Assembly: GCA_030770545.1 (NCBI GenBank)
Contig: CM061100.1
Coordinates: 7,385,501 to 7,449,500, forward strand
Length of the DNA: 64,000 bases
Reading direction: 5' to 3'
Source: Macropodus opercularis
Lineage: Eukaryota > Chordata > Actinopteri > Anabantiformes > Osphronemidae
The notes below the pieces were generated by a model. That model did no database searches, was not told the DNA's origin, and saw only the letters and a program-made list of their open reading frames with translations. The translations under genes and the position numbers were made by a program. Below are positions 1 through 11,158 of this stretch, in pieces. Every line of letters begins with the position of its first letter. Within the stretch, counting starts at the first letter, position 1.

Positions 1-1816
1 AAACTGGGATTTACAGCAGGATTTACTGAGCTGCCAATAAATAAAAGCCATTCTCAGGCTGTAAAGCATTTGAATTGTTTTTGACTTGATGCTTTTCTCA
101 AAGAGTAATATTAATATTCGTTTAGAAACCATTGTCACGTTGTCCATGAAAACGTGTTAAATTTCTCTTTAATGCTAAATGCCAAGACTTAAATCAAATA
201 TGTTAACAGTACCAAGTAATGGCCAATAGTGGCGCTGTGGAGCAGTGTTTTAGGAGCAGGTGCCTGGTTTGTTTGTTTGTTTATGCCACAATTTTGATTT
301 TATTGAAGTGGTTGACAGGTTATAATAAAGAACCAATAAAGGTTCTAATGTTAAACATCTCTGACATTTGACTATGGAAATATTTCAGGAAGGAGGACAA
401 ATATTTAACCGCTGTGGATGAATATTATGCTCTTTAATGTTCATATTAACACTTATCTTTTATGTGTGCACTTTGTAGATTTTAGCCTTTAGCAGCTGTG
501 TCTGGGTTTGGTATCCGAATGACTTTCTGAGGTAGTGATCAGAAAAATCAGCCTCCTAGTTCTAGATGCTGCATTTTAGATGCGATTGTTATTTTTATTT
601 TATTCTGTTGCTCCATCTGTAATCGCGCTTCTGTCACATGAAGTTAAAACCTTTCCGTGTTGGGAAAAGTTCTTGCTGCCTTGGTTTGTCGCCAATAGCT
701 CTCGTAAAAGTTTGTGATTTAAAAAACTGTAAAGTTCATTTGACTGTTTGCTGTGGTTTAACAACAGTCATCCTGTGGTCAACTGTGCAGATGCTAGGAG
801 GAACTTTATGGTTTGCCAGTTGGAGGAAAATGAAACCCTTGAATGTAGTTTCCCAAGCTATGCATTACAGCTCCAGTGTTGAGAGCAGACCAGTGATTTG
901 ACTGGGCTGCAGCTAAAGATTCAGATTCATCAGGAGAGGACATGGGGTCAGCAGGCACCAGACACAGTAACACAGATATCACCACAGCCTCACTTTGTTT
1001 ATGGCTCAAAGAAGAATAATTGTGACCTTATAGAAGCTCACTGTAAGACGCATGTGATGAGTGTTTCACGTTTTCAGCACAGGTCCAGCAGAGACTGAGG
1101 TGTGGCTGGGGTGGAAGTGGTGGGGGCGGGGGGGGGACTTGTGGGAGATAGGTTCCCAGGAAAAACCTAAGCATGTTGCAGGGCTATCAAAGACTTGTGT
1201 TTAGGTTTCCGAGATCCTCCTATGAGAAAATGGATGAGCGGAGAGACTTCTGGCAGAGTGTGTTGCAATTTGGTTGGGAGTTCATCCAACAGTCAGGAAA
1301 AGAGCCATCGGTAAGTATAACAGATTTGGCAGAGGAGGGAAGGATGAAGATATATAGGAGCTTCTTAGAAGTGAGTCATATGCTGTGAAAGTACATCTTT
1401 TGCTGACTGTTTGTCATATAACTGTTTTGAGTGAAAGTGTCTGGGATGAGCGACAAACATTGGCCTCTCGGGCACAGCTGGTTGGACACGGGCAGGCATC
1501 ACGTATCCAGCTGTTATACGATCAGCAGCAGCAGCAGCAAGAGCAAACTTGTGTAACGGACACAAAAGCTCCAAAAGCTGAACTCCTCCTCCTCTTCCTC
1601 CTCCTCATCATCACCATCCCGTCGGGCGCATCTGCAGCCTGCAGGATCAGAGCGATATGAGTTTACACGGCTACGCTGAAACGTAGCTTTTCTTCTCTGC
1701 TCGCTGCATGTCCTTCAAACAGACATGGAACCTTTCTAAGTGGAAAACCAGTGGGAGTACGGGCTCATTTCAAATATTCGCCTCGCCACATTAAATCTTC
1801 TTTAATTGAATTAAGG
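1..1816. other. Upstream region of lox with short repeats
   Basis: No gene is recognised here. The stretch holds a (CAG)n run at 1523-1539, a CTC/TCC-rich run at about 1583-1620, a G-rich tract at about 1122-1137, and one coding-looking open stretch (1173-1310) listed separately. The part next to 1817 is presumably the lox promoter and 5' UTR; I saw no convincing TATA box. The open frame that reaches the lox Met from 1751 begins with GTG, so it is not used as the start. Confidence 0.5.
1173..1310 (+). other. Possible orphan exon ending at a consensus donor
   Basis: An ATG at 1173 opens 46 codons that run into a good splice donor (gtaagt directly after about 1310). A possible acceptor (cccag) lies at about 1154-1158. 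The composition is protein-like, with FRFPRSSYEKMDERRDF followed by WQSVLQFGWEF. I do not recognise a family and found no clear partner exon. It could be an alternative 5' exon of lox, an exon of an upstream gene, or chance. Confidence 0.2.
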
Positions 1817-4800
1817 ATGGGATTACGCGTGTTCGGCACGTCGTTTTACGCATACGCGTGTGTGTATATATTGGTTTTCATCCTGCGAGCTGTCCACTCT
1901 CAGAGGAGTCCCGGGACACAGCAAGAGCCAAACCCGAGAGCGGCTCTCCGGCAGACGCTGCAGTGGTCACACAACGGCAAGATCTTTAGCATTTTAAGCC
2001 ACGGCTCGGAGTATCAGCCACCGAGGCGGAGAGGCGCGCCTCAGGAGCAAGTGCAGGCGCGACCCGTCACCATCATCCGCGATGCGGACGTGAGGCAGTC
2101 GGACACCCAGAACCAGCCGGCGGCACAGCGGCAGGCGTCCAGCCCGCAGAGCCCTCACGGTCTCCCGCCTCCGCTCCAACGACTCGTGAGAGGACGCGAG
2201 CAGCGGCGGCATCACCATGACCGGCCCGGTGAGCGCACGGGGACGCAGAGGAGCAACAGGGTCAACGAGACGCAGGAGAAAGTCACCGTCAGTCCGCCTC
2301 CGCCCCGGAGAGCCGACATGATGGTGGGCGACGACCCCTACGACCCCTACAAGTCCACTGACAGTGATAATCCTTATTACAATTATTATGACGTGTACGA
2401 GAGACCGAGGGAGAGATCGAGACCCGGGTATGGCACAAGGTATCATCAGTACGGTAAGAAAAGCCTTTTAAAGTCACTATAGATCGACCCTTTATTGCAG
2501 ACACGCTTTAAATCAGTCAGGGTGTCTGCCTCGTCTCTCCCTGTCAAGTTTCTGCCTGTGTAATTATCTGTAATCTCATAAAGGATTGTGAAAAAAATGA
2601 TATGTTTAATGCCACTATGCTCTGCTTGTTGCTGTAGGTCTTCCTGATCTGGTGCCTGACCCTTACTATATTCAAGCCTCTGCTTATGCCCAGAGGGTGC
2701 CAATGTACAACCTGAGATGTGCCGCGGAGGAAAACTGTTTGTCAAGGTATAGAGCCTGCTGCCGGGAGAAAATGAGAGTTTCCAGCCAAGTCTGAGTGTG
2801 ATCTTGCGAGCTTTAAGCCTTAATAACCACCTAAAGTGTTTGTGGGTGAGGGCAGTGGAATCATAACATGAGGTAAAATTAACTGAATGCTGCCACTGAT
2901 AGTGGAGAGGGGTGGAGTGGTGGATTTCTGTAACGGTTTAATCATAGTTTGCCTAAGGAGAGAAAGCCCAAATGGCAGACACATTATCGAAACTAACCCA
3001 AACAGCCACGTGCCCCCAGATTATTTTTCCACCCACCATTAAGCACAGGCTGCCTCCACTCTGCTCCTCAGAGCAGATGTAGCAGGAAAAACAATCTGGT
3101 GTGATGGTATCCATATATGACCTCTGCTTTTTTTTTTGTTTGTTTTTCTGCACGCATCCCTTTTTGCTGCAGCTCAGCCTACAGAGCTAGAGACTACGAC
3201 AGCCGCATGCTGCTCAGGTTCCCTCAGCGAGTCAAGAACCAGGGGACAGCTGACTTCCTTCCTAACAGGCCACGCTACTCCTGGGAGTGGCACAGCTGTC
3301 ACCAGTGAGTTAAATGTCGTCCACCTCGCCATCACACAGCTTGTCTGGAATTTTAAATATTGTATAGATTAACTTAGACTTTGATGTGTTATCGTGTGCA
3401 TGTATCAGTTTGTCAGTCCAAACCGAAACACTAAGAAGCTGCCAGAAACCCACAATGTACAGATCTTTGGTGATTTACTGCCTCTATACACAAAGGAATG
3501 TAATTCCAGCTTCTTTTGGTGTTTTCTGTCCTTGAATTACTTCCTAGAGATCCTGTTGCTGTCGTCACTGGTCCTTAGTGTGTAGTTGTGGTATGACACC
3601 CCCTGTTGACCCACAGCTGTGTTACTCTTGGCTGTTGTTTTGTTTGCTTATCAGAATTGACAAATGAGTGTAATTTCTATTCAAAGATTCCATGTTGTAG
3701 TTGTACAGCCTCAGCATAAAGACAGTATAACCTCTCTGAGCGTTCATAAAACAACATAACTCTCCTACACATGACCTTTCAATGCCAGACGCTGTAAAGT
3801 AAAGGAGTGTGATGAAGGTACTAAAACGAGCCAAATAGGAAAACTGTTAGTATTTCTGTCCCTTAATTGTGCTTATGAGAAAGTGCTTCGTTTTTTCCTG
3901 GGCTCCACTGAAACCACTTCATCACATAGTTATGTTGTGAAACAAGCAGCCCACTGAACTCATTCCCAGTATGGAGCGTGTTTGGCTGCGGTTCAATAAG
4001 CTGCTGAGGTACACTGTACAGAATTTTTTTGTCCGTGTTTAGAAAGTCAGCTGACGAAGTGAGCTGTTAAAATACAGACTGTTTTCGTCTCATTGAGCAA
4101 ACGTTTCTCTTAGATAATGGAGTGAAACCAGGTTCAGATGCATAACAGGACCTCATTGTTCTAAAAAGCACTTGATTATGTGGAACCCATCCGTTTAGAT
4201 TAGAGATGTCTGGAGTTGTTAAACACTGTACAGCTGATCCACAGGCACTACCACAGTATGGATGAGTTCAGCCACTACGAACTGCTGGACGCTAACACTC
4301 ATCGGTCGGTGGCTGAGGGCCACAAGGCCAGTTTCTGCCTGGAGGACACTTCCTGTGACTATGGCTACTACAGGCGCTACGCCTGCACCGCACACACCCA
4401 GGTCTCAGACATAACCACTGAAAGCATAACTGCGAATGTTGTTGGTGTCGTGTGACTGGCCCAAGAGAATGACTATATGACTTTCAATTGTTTTGGCTTA
4501 GCTGTTTCAGTAAACAGTTGCTTCAACAGGCTTAAATTTTTAACCCTTCAAACCCATAGTGATTTAATCTAAGTATTTTTATATATAGTATCTGGATTAT
4601 TTTTGTCTTCACCGTAGAAAAAGAGCCGGTGATGATGACAGTATTATTCTATATTATTATTAAATGAAAACTAGAGCTATGAAGGTAGCTTGTCCAACTT
4701 GCCTTTCACCAAATGGCCTGGTCTAACGGTAGCGTGGAGCTAAGATAAACAAGTCCTCCTTTACTTAGGCAGATGTCTTTTGGAGACCAGCTGTGGCATT

Positions 4801-5540
4801 TTGTGAAGCCAACAATGGTGATGATTTAATGATTTCCTGTGATTCCGCTTTGCTCCCATTTTGTCTTTATTTATGGCTTATTTTGATTGGCACATATTTT
4901 TTTTACTTTTTTGTTTACGTGTCTGAAAACAACTCTGAGCCAGAATATAGTAAATGTAGCTGTGTTTCTGTCCTGAATACAGTTTTAGTCTAGTCGTTAT
5001 GTATTTGTGACCTCATTACAACTCATAGTGTCATATTTCATGCGTTGTGTATACATTTATACTGCATTTTACACTGATTCGTTCCACTGTGCAGGGCCTG
5101 AGCCCAGGCTGTTACGATACCTACAATGCAGACATCGACTGCCAGTGGATTGACATCACAGATGTGAAACCTGGAAACTATATCCTCAAGGTTTGTTAAT
5201 ACCAGATGACATTTGGGCTTCTATACTCACCTTTGAGTCAAACCAGTGTGGAATGGGATGAACATGTGGTGTCATTTATCTTTGCTGCTGTTAATAATTC
5301 TTGTGTTTTATACATTTGGCTGATGTTGTCCACAGATCAGTGTTAACCCATACTACCAGGTCCCAGAGTCAGACTACAGCAACAACATTGTGCGATGCGA
5401 TGTTCAGTACACTGGCAACTACGCCTATGTGTCAGGTTGTCACATGTCACCGTAAGTGTCATGTCTTGAGGCAAGAAACGTGTGTTTAATTAATATTTAC
5501 AGTGTCTTAATACTTGTGTTGTTGTTTTTTTAGATATTAA
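1817..5540 (+). CDS. lox: Lysyl oxidase (protein-lysine 6-oxidase)
   Basis: Secreted copper amine oxidase that deaminates peptidyl lysine in collagen and elastin to allysine, starting cross-linking. Exons: 1817-2453, 2638-2746, 3173-3304, 4245-4401, 5095-5190, 5336-5451, 5534-5540, giving 417 residues, equal to human LOX. Residues 1-28 form a signal peptide. An Arg/Gln/Pro-rich propeptide follows, then the BMP1-type site MVG|DDPYDPYK (G171|D172) and a Tyr-rich stretch. The copper site WEWHSCHQHYH carries His292, His294 and His296. The quinone cofactor pair Lys320 (EGHKASF) and Tyr355 (CYDTYNAD) is present at human numbering. The final exon codes only part of a Pro codon, Tyr and stop. The first in-frame ATG (1817) is the start. 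Between the conserved AYRA and RDYD it lacks two residues found in human LOX. Ortholog versus teleost duplicate copy is not settled. Confidence 0.95.
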
Positions 5541-5785
5541 GAAACAACAATCATTAACAGCAACCCAGTGCAATGACAAGGAAGAGGACCAAATGAGACG
5601 TACTTTCATTTTATAGTTTTAATTCCACATTGAAAAGGAGGAATCCTCCGACTTATATAGCAAGATGATGTTGAATTCTTCTCTGCTTGTCTGGGAAGTT
5701 ATTATTTTTTAATTTTGCCTACAGTACTTCTGTTACATTATACTGTTTGTATTTCCTTCACATTGTAAGATAAATAGTTAAAGTC

Positions 5786-5791
5786 AATAAA
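5786..5791 (+). terminator. lox poly(A) signal AATAAA
   Basis: First canonical AATAAA after the lox stop, about 245 nt into the 3' UTR. Confidence 0.6.
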
Positions 5792-5799
5792 ACTGAAGC

Positions 5800-6633
5800 C
5801 TTAAATAGATTAACATAAACCAGCTTGTTCTCATTGCTTACAATATTTGTTACATCTTTTATTTGTTACAATAACTGTTAGACTGGAAAAAGTGTATTTG
5901 TTCTGTTTATATACTATGGAAAAAACTCTCTTCTCCGAGGCTTTAATGAAGCGTACTTGAATAAAAGTCAGTGATATTGTATCACTATTTTAGACCAGTT
6001 GAAGTGATTTTAATCTCCTTGTCTTATTGTCTTTGCTGAACAGATGCACAGTTAGATTCAGCCTAACAAATGCGGAAATGCAGCAAATGTGTGTGTGTGT
6101 CACAGACATTACTGTGAATGATTTGTTTTTAAAGCCTGTCGTGGGCTGGATGTTGGTTTAATCATTGACAATATCATTTTAATAATAGTAAAATACCATA
6201 GGAATTATTTGTTAGATTTAAAACGGATGATTAATCAGTTAATTGTTTAATCATTAATTAAAACCATAAACTGCCTGTTAACAGTGTCCACGATCATTAT
6301 TGTTAAAACAAATATTAGGGTCAAGACATCTTTCAAAATAATGTCCAAACACATCAATATACGTGGCATCTACGTGAAGAACTGTCCCCGTTTGCTCAAC
6401 ATTTAGCCATAAATGCGCTCCAGCCGTGCGTCCTGGCGCATCCTCCGCTCCGCCAGGGCGCAGCACCGGGACTGTTCATCCTGTCTGAAGGCAGTGATTT
6501 CCATCAGGCTGCCAGAAAAACTGGAGAGAAGCACCAGCAGTGTGTGTGTGGAGAGTGTGTGCGTGTGTATATGTGAGTATTTATGTGTGTGCCACGGGAT
6601 TGAATATAACCTTTAACAGTGTACGCTGTGAAT
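5800..6633. other. lox-snx24 spacer and snx24 promoter region
   Basis: AT-rich DNA followed by a GC-richer stretch from about 6410 that probably holds the snx24 promoter and 5' UTR. It includes an impure (TG)n tract at 6540-6592. No protein-coding gene is supported. Confidence 0.5.
6540..6592. repeat. Interrupted (TG)n microsatellite
   Basis: Runs of TG interrupted by GA, GC and TA steps, lying within the likely 5' UTR/promoter of snx24. Confidence 0.8.
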
Positions 6634-9245
6634 ATGCATCCAGTGAGCGTGTGCATCCCGTCGTTTCGTTCAGAAAACAACTCGATCGAGAAAGGATACA
6701 CGGTAAGCGGCTCACAACAACCTCTGTCTGCTCTGCTGGGTCATCAGATTTATGTTCTCTGCCTTTGGAAACGTGAAGCATTGATGTTGAACAGAGCCGC
6801 TGTGGATTTTCAGCGGTGGTTTGTTCGCACGCAGCCACGAACTCGTTTATTCTGGTCAGATCTGTTAATCAAGGCAAGAAACATGTTACACCTAACGCCG
6901 CGTTTACTCAATGCAGGGCGAATTAAAGAGCCCGGGGGGGTGTGTGATCAGATTAGATAAGGACTGTTTGACACAAGTAGGCTGGTTCAGCTGGGGACGA
7001 AGCTTTATCAACTATGTGCTTTACACCAGGTAAAATCAGATTTTCAGCCTGGTCTGGAACATCCACAGTCTTCCATCTTGCACCTGAAATGTACGTGACA
7101 ATCTGAGGTATCAACGCAAATGTGACGTTTGACCCTCAAACCCAGTTCTACACTAATTAATGCATATTTACTATATCGACATTGGCTCTTAGAAAAACAG
7201 TTATAGAAGGCTGTGTCCTCAGGAAGGTGTGAGGATTCATTTCAGGACTTGTGATATTGGTTTAAGACCGAACTGAAGAGTATGAAACCCTTAACAGAAC
7301 ATTTCTCTATTAAACTCACTGTGTGATGTTTCTATTAGCAAATTCTTACAAAAAAGAGAGAATTAATCATTTTTATGTAGTTATTTTACCGAGCTTTTCA
7401 TGGGATGCTTTTGGCAACTAGTGTTGCAGACAGTAGTAGGTTTGCGGCAGCAGTTTGGAGAAGAAGCTTTGCTGATTAAACATGACAACCATGCATGACG
7501 GCAGAGAAACACACAGATCATGTGGTTTTAGAGGAAACAAACAGAGTCAATTACAAGTGGGTCCCTTTTGTTTTTTTGGACAACTTATTGACGCGTCTGT
7601 GACGTATTGAGAGTCCTCAGAACTGTTCCAGGGTTTGTTAAGAGTTGTGCAGCAGTGTGTGTGTATGTTGCTTGTTGCGTTACATTTAAAAGTGAATTTC
7701 CTGCTTTACAAAATGCTGGTGATGACTGTGACGCGTTTACAGCCAATGTGACACTTACGGAAGAATCCAGCAGAGTGGAGGAAGTAGAAGACTGGTCTGT
7801 TGACAGTAAATCTGAAGGATCTTTTTTTTTTTTCTACTGCAGCAGACAGATGTTTCCTGTTAGTAACCAGCTGATATCAACAGGAATGGACAGCTTCACA
7901 GTCAGCGTGTGATTGACTGACTACATGAGTGTTTCTCGTGGGGGGGTTTTGGCTGATTATCAACAAGCACCACAGACTTTATTCTTTTTCCAGGTCTTTA
8001 AAATTGACGTGTTGGTGAATGGCAGACTGCACTCTGTCGAGAAACGCTACAGTGAATTCCACACGTTGCATAAAATGGTGAGGTTTATTGCACACATGCG
8101 CTGTTTATAATCATTAATTGGTGAGGTGAAGTTAAAATAAATTTACTAGACGCATGAAAAGCTGTGTATATTTATTTTTAAACGATGTGTGCGAATGCCT
8201 CCAGCTGAAGAAGAGCATAAAGCCTCCTGAGATCCCGTCAAAACATGTTAGGAACTGGGTCCCCAAAGTCCTGGAGCAGAGGAGACAAGGTCTGGAGCTC
8301 TACCTGCAGGTACCCTGACTCGCCTTCACTCCACCTGCTGGGGCTGCACGGGTCACGCGAACACACACAGCGTTTACGAGGTTTCATTAGGCTGCAGTCA
8401 CACACACGCAGTCCTGCTGTATTTACTAAAGACAGATGCATTCCAACCCAAAACACACACATACAGTAAATACAAATGTGGAACAGTTAAACAAATTCAA
8501 ACGGCCAAAAACAAGTCACACAGGTCACGTCAGAGCTGCACCGCGGCTGCAGGCGCACGTTGCAATTTGCTTTTGTTTTGTCCCTTTTGTCAGACTGTAA
8601 TTATGGAAAATGAGGTTCTCCCGAAGATATTCCTGGATTTCCTGAATATCCGCCATTTTCCTTCTGTGCCAAAAACAGAAAGCTGTGGGTGAGTTTAAAC
8701 TGCAGGCTTCCTATCAAATGACTGCTCGTTTAGTTTGTGTGTCATTTGTTCCCATGTGGCTTAATCTTTGTCTTTGCTCTTTTAAGGTCGTTCGATACAG
8801 AGTCAGAGGAGTCAAGGTTAGTTTTCTCTTTTTCTTTTTTTTTTCCTGAGCTCTGATGTCAGGTTCCCATTTTCAATAACCACAGTCTGCACATGAACTT
8901 TACCACATGAAGCGCCTGAGACCTCCTGACTTTTGACTCTTTGGACTCTTTCCAGTAAACTGTCACATCAGCCGGTCATGCTGTTTCTGAGAGACCCCTA
9001 CCTGCTGCCATCTGCACATGGTGAGCCCTGACTGCTGATGCATTATGTCATACAAATCCAGTTCATTTTGTTATTTAGAGCGCAGTCAAATTAACAGCAT
9101 CATTAAAATGTGATATTTATGACAAGTGAACTGAATGTTATTTAAAAAGGCTTCACTGTCTTCTTCACCTCCAGACGCGTTGTCCAACGTTGTGATTGAA
9201 GGTGTGGTACATGGAGTTTTCTGCCCTGACCCCCAACCGAGGTAA
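6634..9245 (+). CDS. snx24: Sorting nexin 24
   Basis: Small PX-only sorting nexin, expected to bind phosphoinositides on endosomal membranes. Exons: 6634-6702, 7994-8077, 8205-8309, 8594-8688, 8787-8816, 8956-9020, 9175-9245; 172 residues, against 169 in human. The PX domain covers about residues 1-125: IPSFR, then EKGYTVFKIDVLVNGR, the PX basic patch EKRYSEFHTLHK, and IPSKHVRNWVPKVLEQRRQG. The C-terminal tail has the family segment SHQPVMLFLRDPYLLP and ends DPQPR. The Met at 6634 was chosen because upstream in-frame codons offer only GTG starts and the N-terminus then matches family length. It follows lox as in human 5q23. The transcript converges on ggcx. Confidence 0.95.
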
Positions 9246-10555
9246 AGCTGCGGAGGATCACCACAAACGGAAGCTTCATACCTTTACACCATTTGAGGGT
9301 GTGCATCAGCAACATTGGAACATGTTGGCAAACACTGAGCCTCATAAGCATATTAAACATATCACTATACATCACTGTCACTACATTTTCAAACAGAAGA
9401 ACTCTATTGCCCTCACACGCAGTAAGGGCAAGCACTGGAAACTGTGGAGTTACTAATATGTTTTGAGACATGGCAAAAGATGATTATTTTCATGGTTTAT
9501 AGTATTTAATACAGTGTAATGAATAATCTTACCTTTTACTTTCGTAATAAATTGAAAAAATATTAATAAGAAACTGAAACTAGAAATGAGCTAATCGAAG
9601 TAGGGAGACTGCAAGTCTTTTTTTCTGAGAGTCTTCTAGTGCCAGAGGCCACGAAGCACTTCTGGCCTGCAAACGGGCGGCTGCCACTCCCTTTGTAGAA
9701 ACACTTCTGTGGTTTTTTTTAATTTGTTTGGATCTGCCAGACGGTGCCAGGGCAGGGAGTGCAGTGGGACAACGTGGAGGAATTTTTCAAGCAAGTGTTT
9801 GTGCGTTCTGGTGGAGTAGTCAGCTGTGTGCCACAGGATGAGGTGGAAGGGGTTTGGGCTGCGACGAGGACCTCGTCAGGCGCCAACGGAGGACGGTTGA
9901 ACCGTTGTTGAGCTTCTCGTCAATCGGCTCGGTTTGGTGAGGTCGCATTCTGGGGACTTGGCCGATTTAAGATGCAGTAGACAAAAATATGTGGCATAAC
10001 CTGTGAGTGAGGAAAAACACTAGAGCTTAGCCAGAGCTGGGTGTCACTGGAGCTGAAGAAAACACATGCTGACAAACCAGTTCTGGAAAGATTACAGGGA
10101 TTTGTAAGAACAGCCCAGTGGAACTAATCTCAGCTGTACACGGGCCCTGTAAAACTAGATCTATGCAAAATAACATTAACACGAGAAAAAAAGCTACTTA
10201 TAAGCCTTCATGTGACAAATGTGTGTGTTGTTCCTTGAAAGTCTGTGAAGCCATGACCCATCTCTGCAGCTGCTGTGAAATCAGCTTAAACTGTGTTAGT
10301 GTTACTTCATGATTTGAGTTTTCTGATGTGACTGGACCTTCACTACAGCACAGTTGTACATTAAATGACAATTAACCTCAGATCATGATATTATATTTTA
10401 CCAGTCATTAGAACTATGTGTTTATTCTGTGTAATGTTGTGTCGATGTTTGTGATGTGATGATGTAAAGCTTGTCCAGGTGCCATAACGTCTACAGTGAG
10501 CAATCAAATTTTTCTGTAGCACTTTAAGATGGATGATATGTAAAGTACTGACGCC
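9246..10555 (+). other. snx24 3' UTR
   Basis: Non-coding sequence after the snx24 stop, about 1.3 kb, ending at the AATAAA at 10556. No other gene was seen in it. Confidence 0.6.
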
Positions 10556-10561
10556 AATAAA
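10556..10561 (+). terminator. snx24 poly(A) signal
   Basis: AATAAA on the plus strand, 83 bases before the inverted signal of the convergent ggcx gene. Confidence 0.65.
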
Positions 10562-10643
10562 AATCATTATTTACAGTCACTTATAAAACTGAAATTTGTG
10601 ACTGGCAATATTTCAAATAATTAGAGTTTGATAGTATAAGTTC

Positions 10644-10649
10644 TTTATT
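10644..10649 (-). terminator. ggcx poly(A) signal
   Basis: TTTATT on the plus strand, i.e. AATAAA on the minus strand, the first canonical signal about 510 nt after the ggcx stop. Confidence 0.6.
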
Positions 10650-11158
10650 AGAAACGTAAATAGAAAAAGGTTTTGTCACATTACAGGATTGTAGCATAAA
10701 CGGTGAGAGGAGGAGATAAAACACAGCACAGTAAAGCTTCATGTACGTTGTTTAAATTAGAGCTGGGCAATAACATGAACAACAGATGAGGATTAGTTTA
10801 TGAACATCATCCCATTCATTTTCAGTCAGAAGCATCATTAAAAGTTGATCTTAGAATGCAGACTGCAACACCACAATTCATATAACAATCTTGCAAAGCA
10901 CTGCATATCTGTTAACATCCAGTATTTTGGATTTTTCTGTAGCTATGACAAAAACAATTCTATGATAAAAGGAAGGTTACTGGAAATAACCTGAAATGCC
11001 AAGATTTCTGAAGCACAGATATAAAACATCCTTCGTTTTCTAGGCCTTGATGTCCAGCGTTACTAACCTTCCAGTAGAAACGATACACATCTGCTGGGAG
11101 TGTGTGATCCAGCACCTATAGGCGACTAAACACAGTATCTTTGGTCCCAGCCGTAACT

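Noticed and set aside
1994..2446. 150-codon minus-strand open frame
   Set aside because: It is the antisense shadow of GC-rich lox exon 1.
6278..6616. Opposed short open frames before snx24
   Set aside because: No splice partners or family motifs; most likely the snx24 promoter and 5' UTR.
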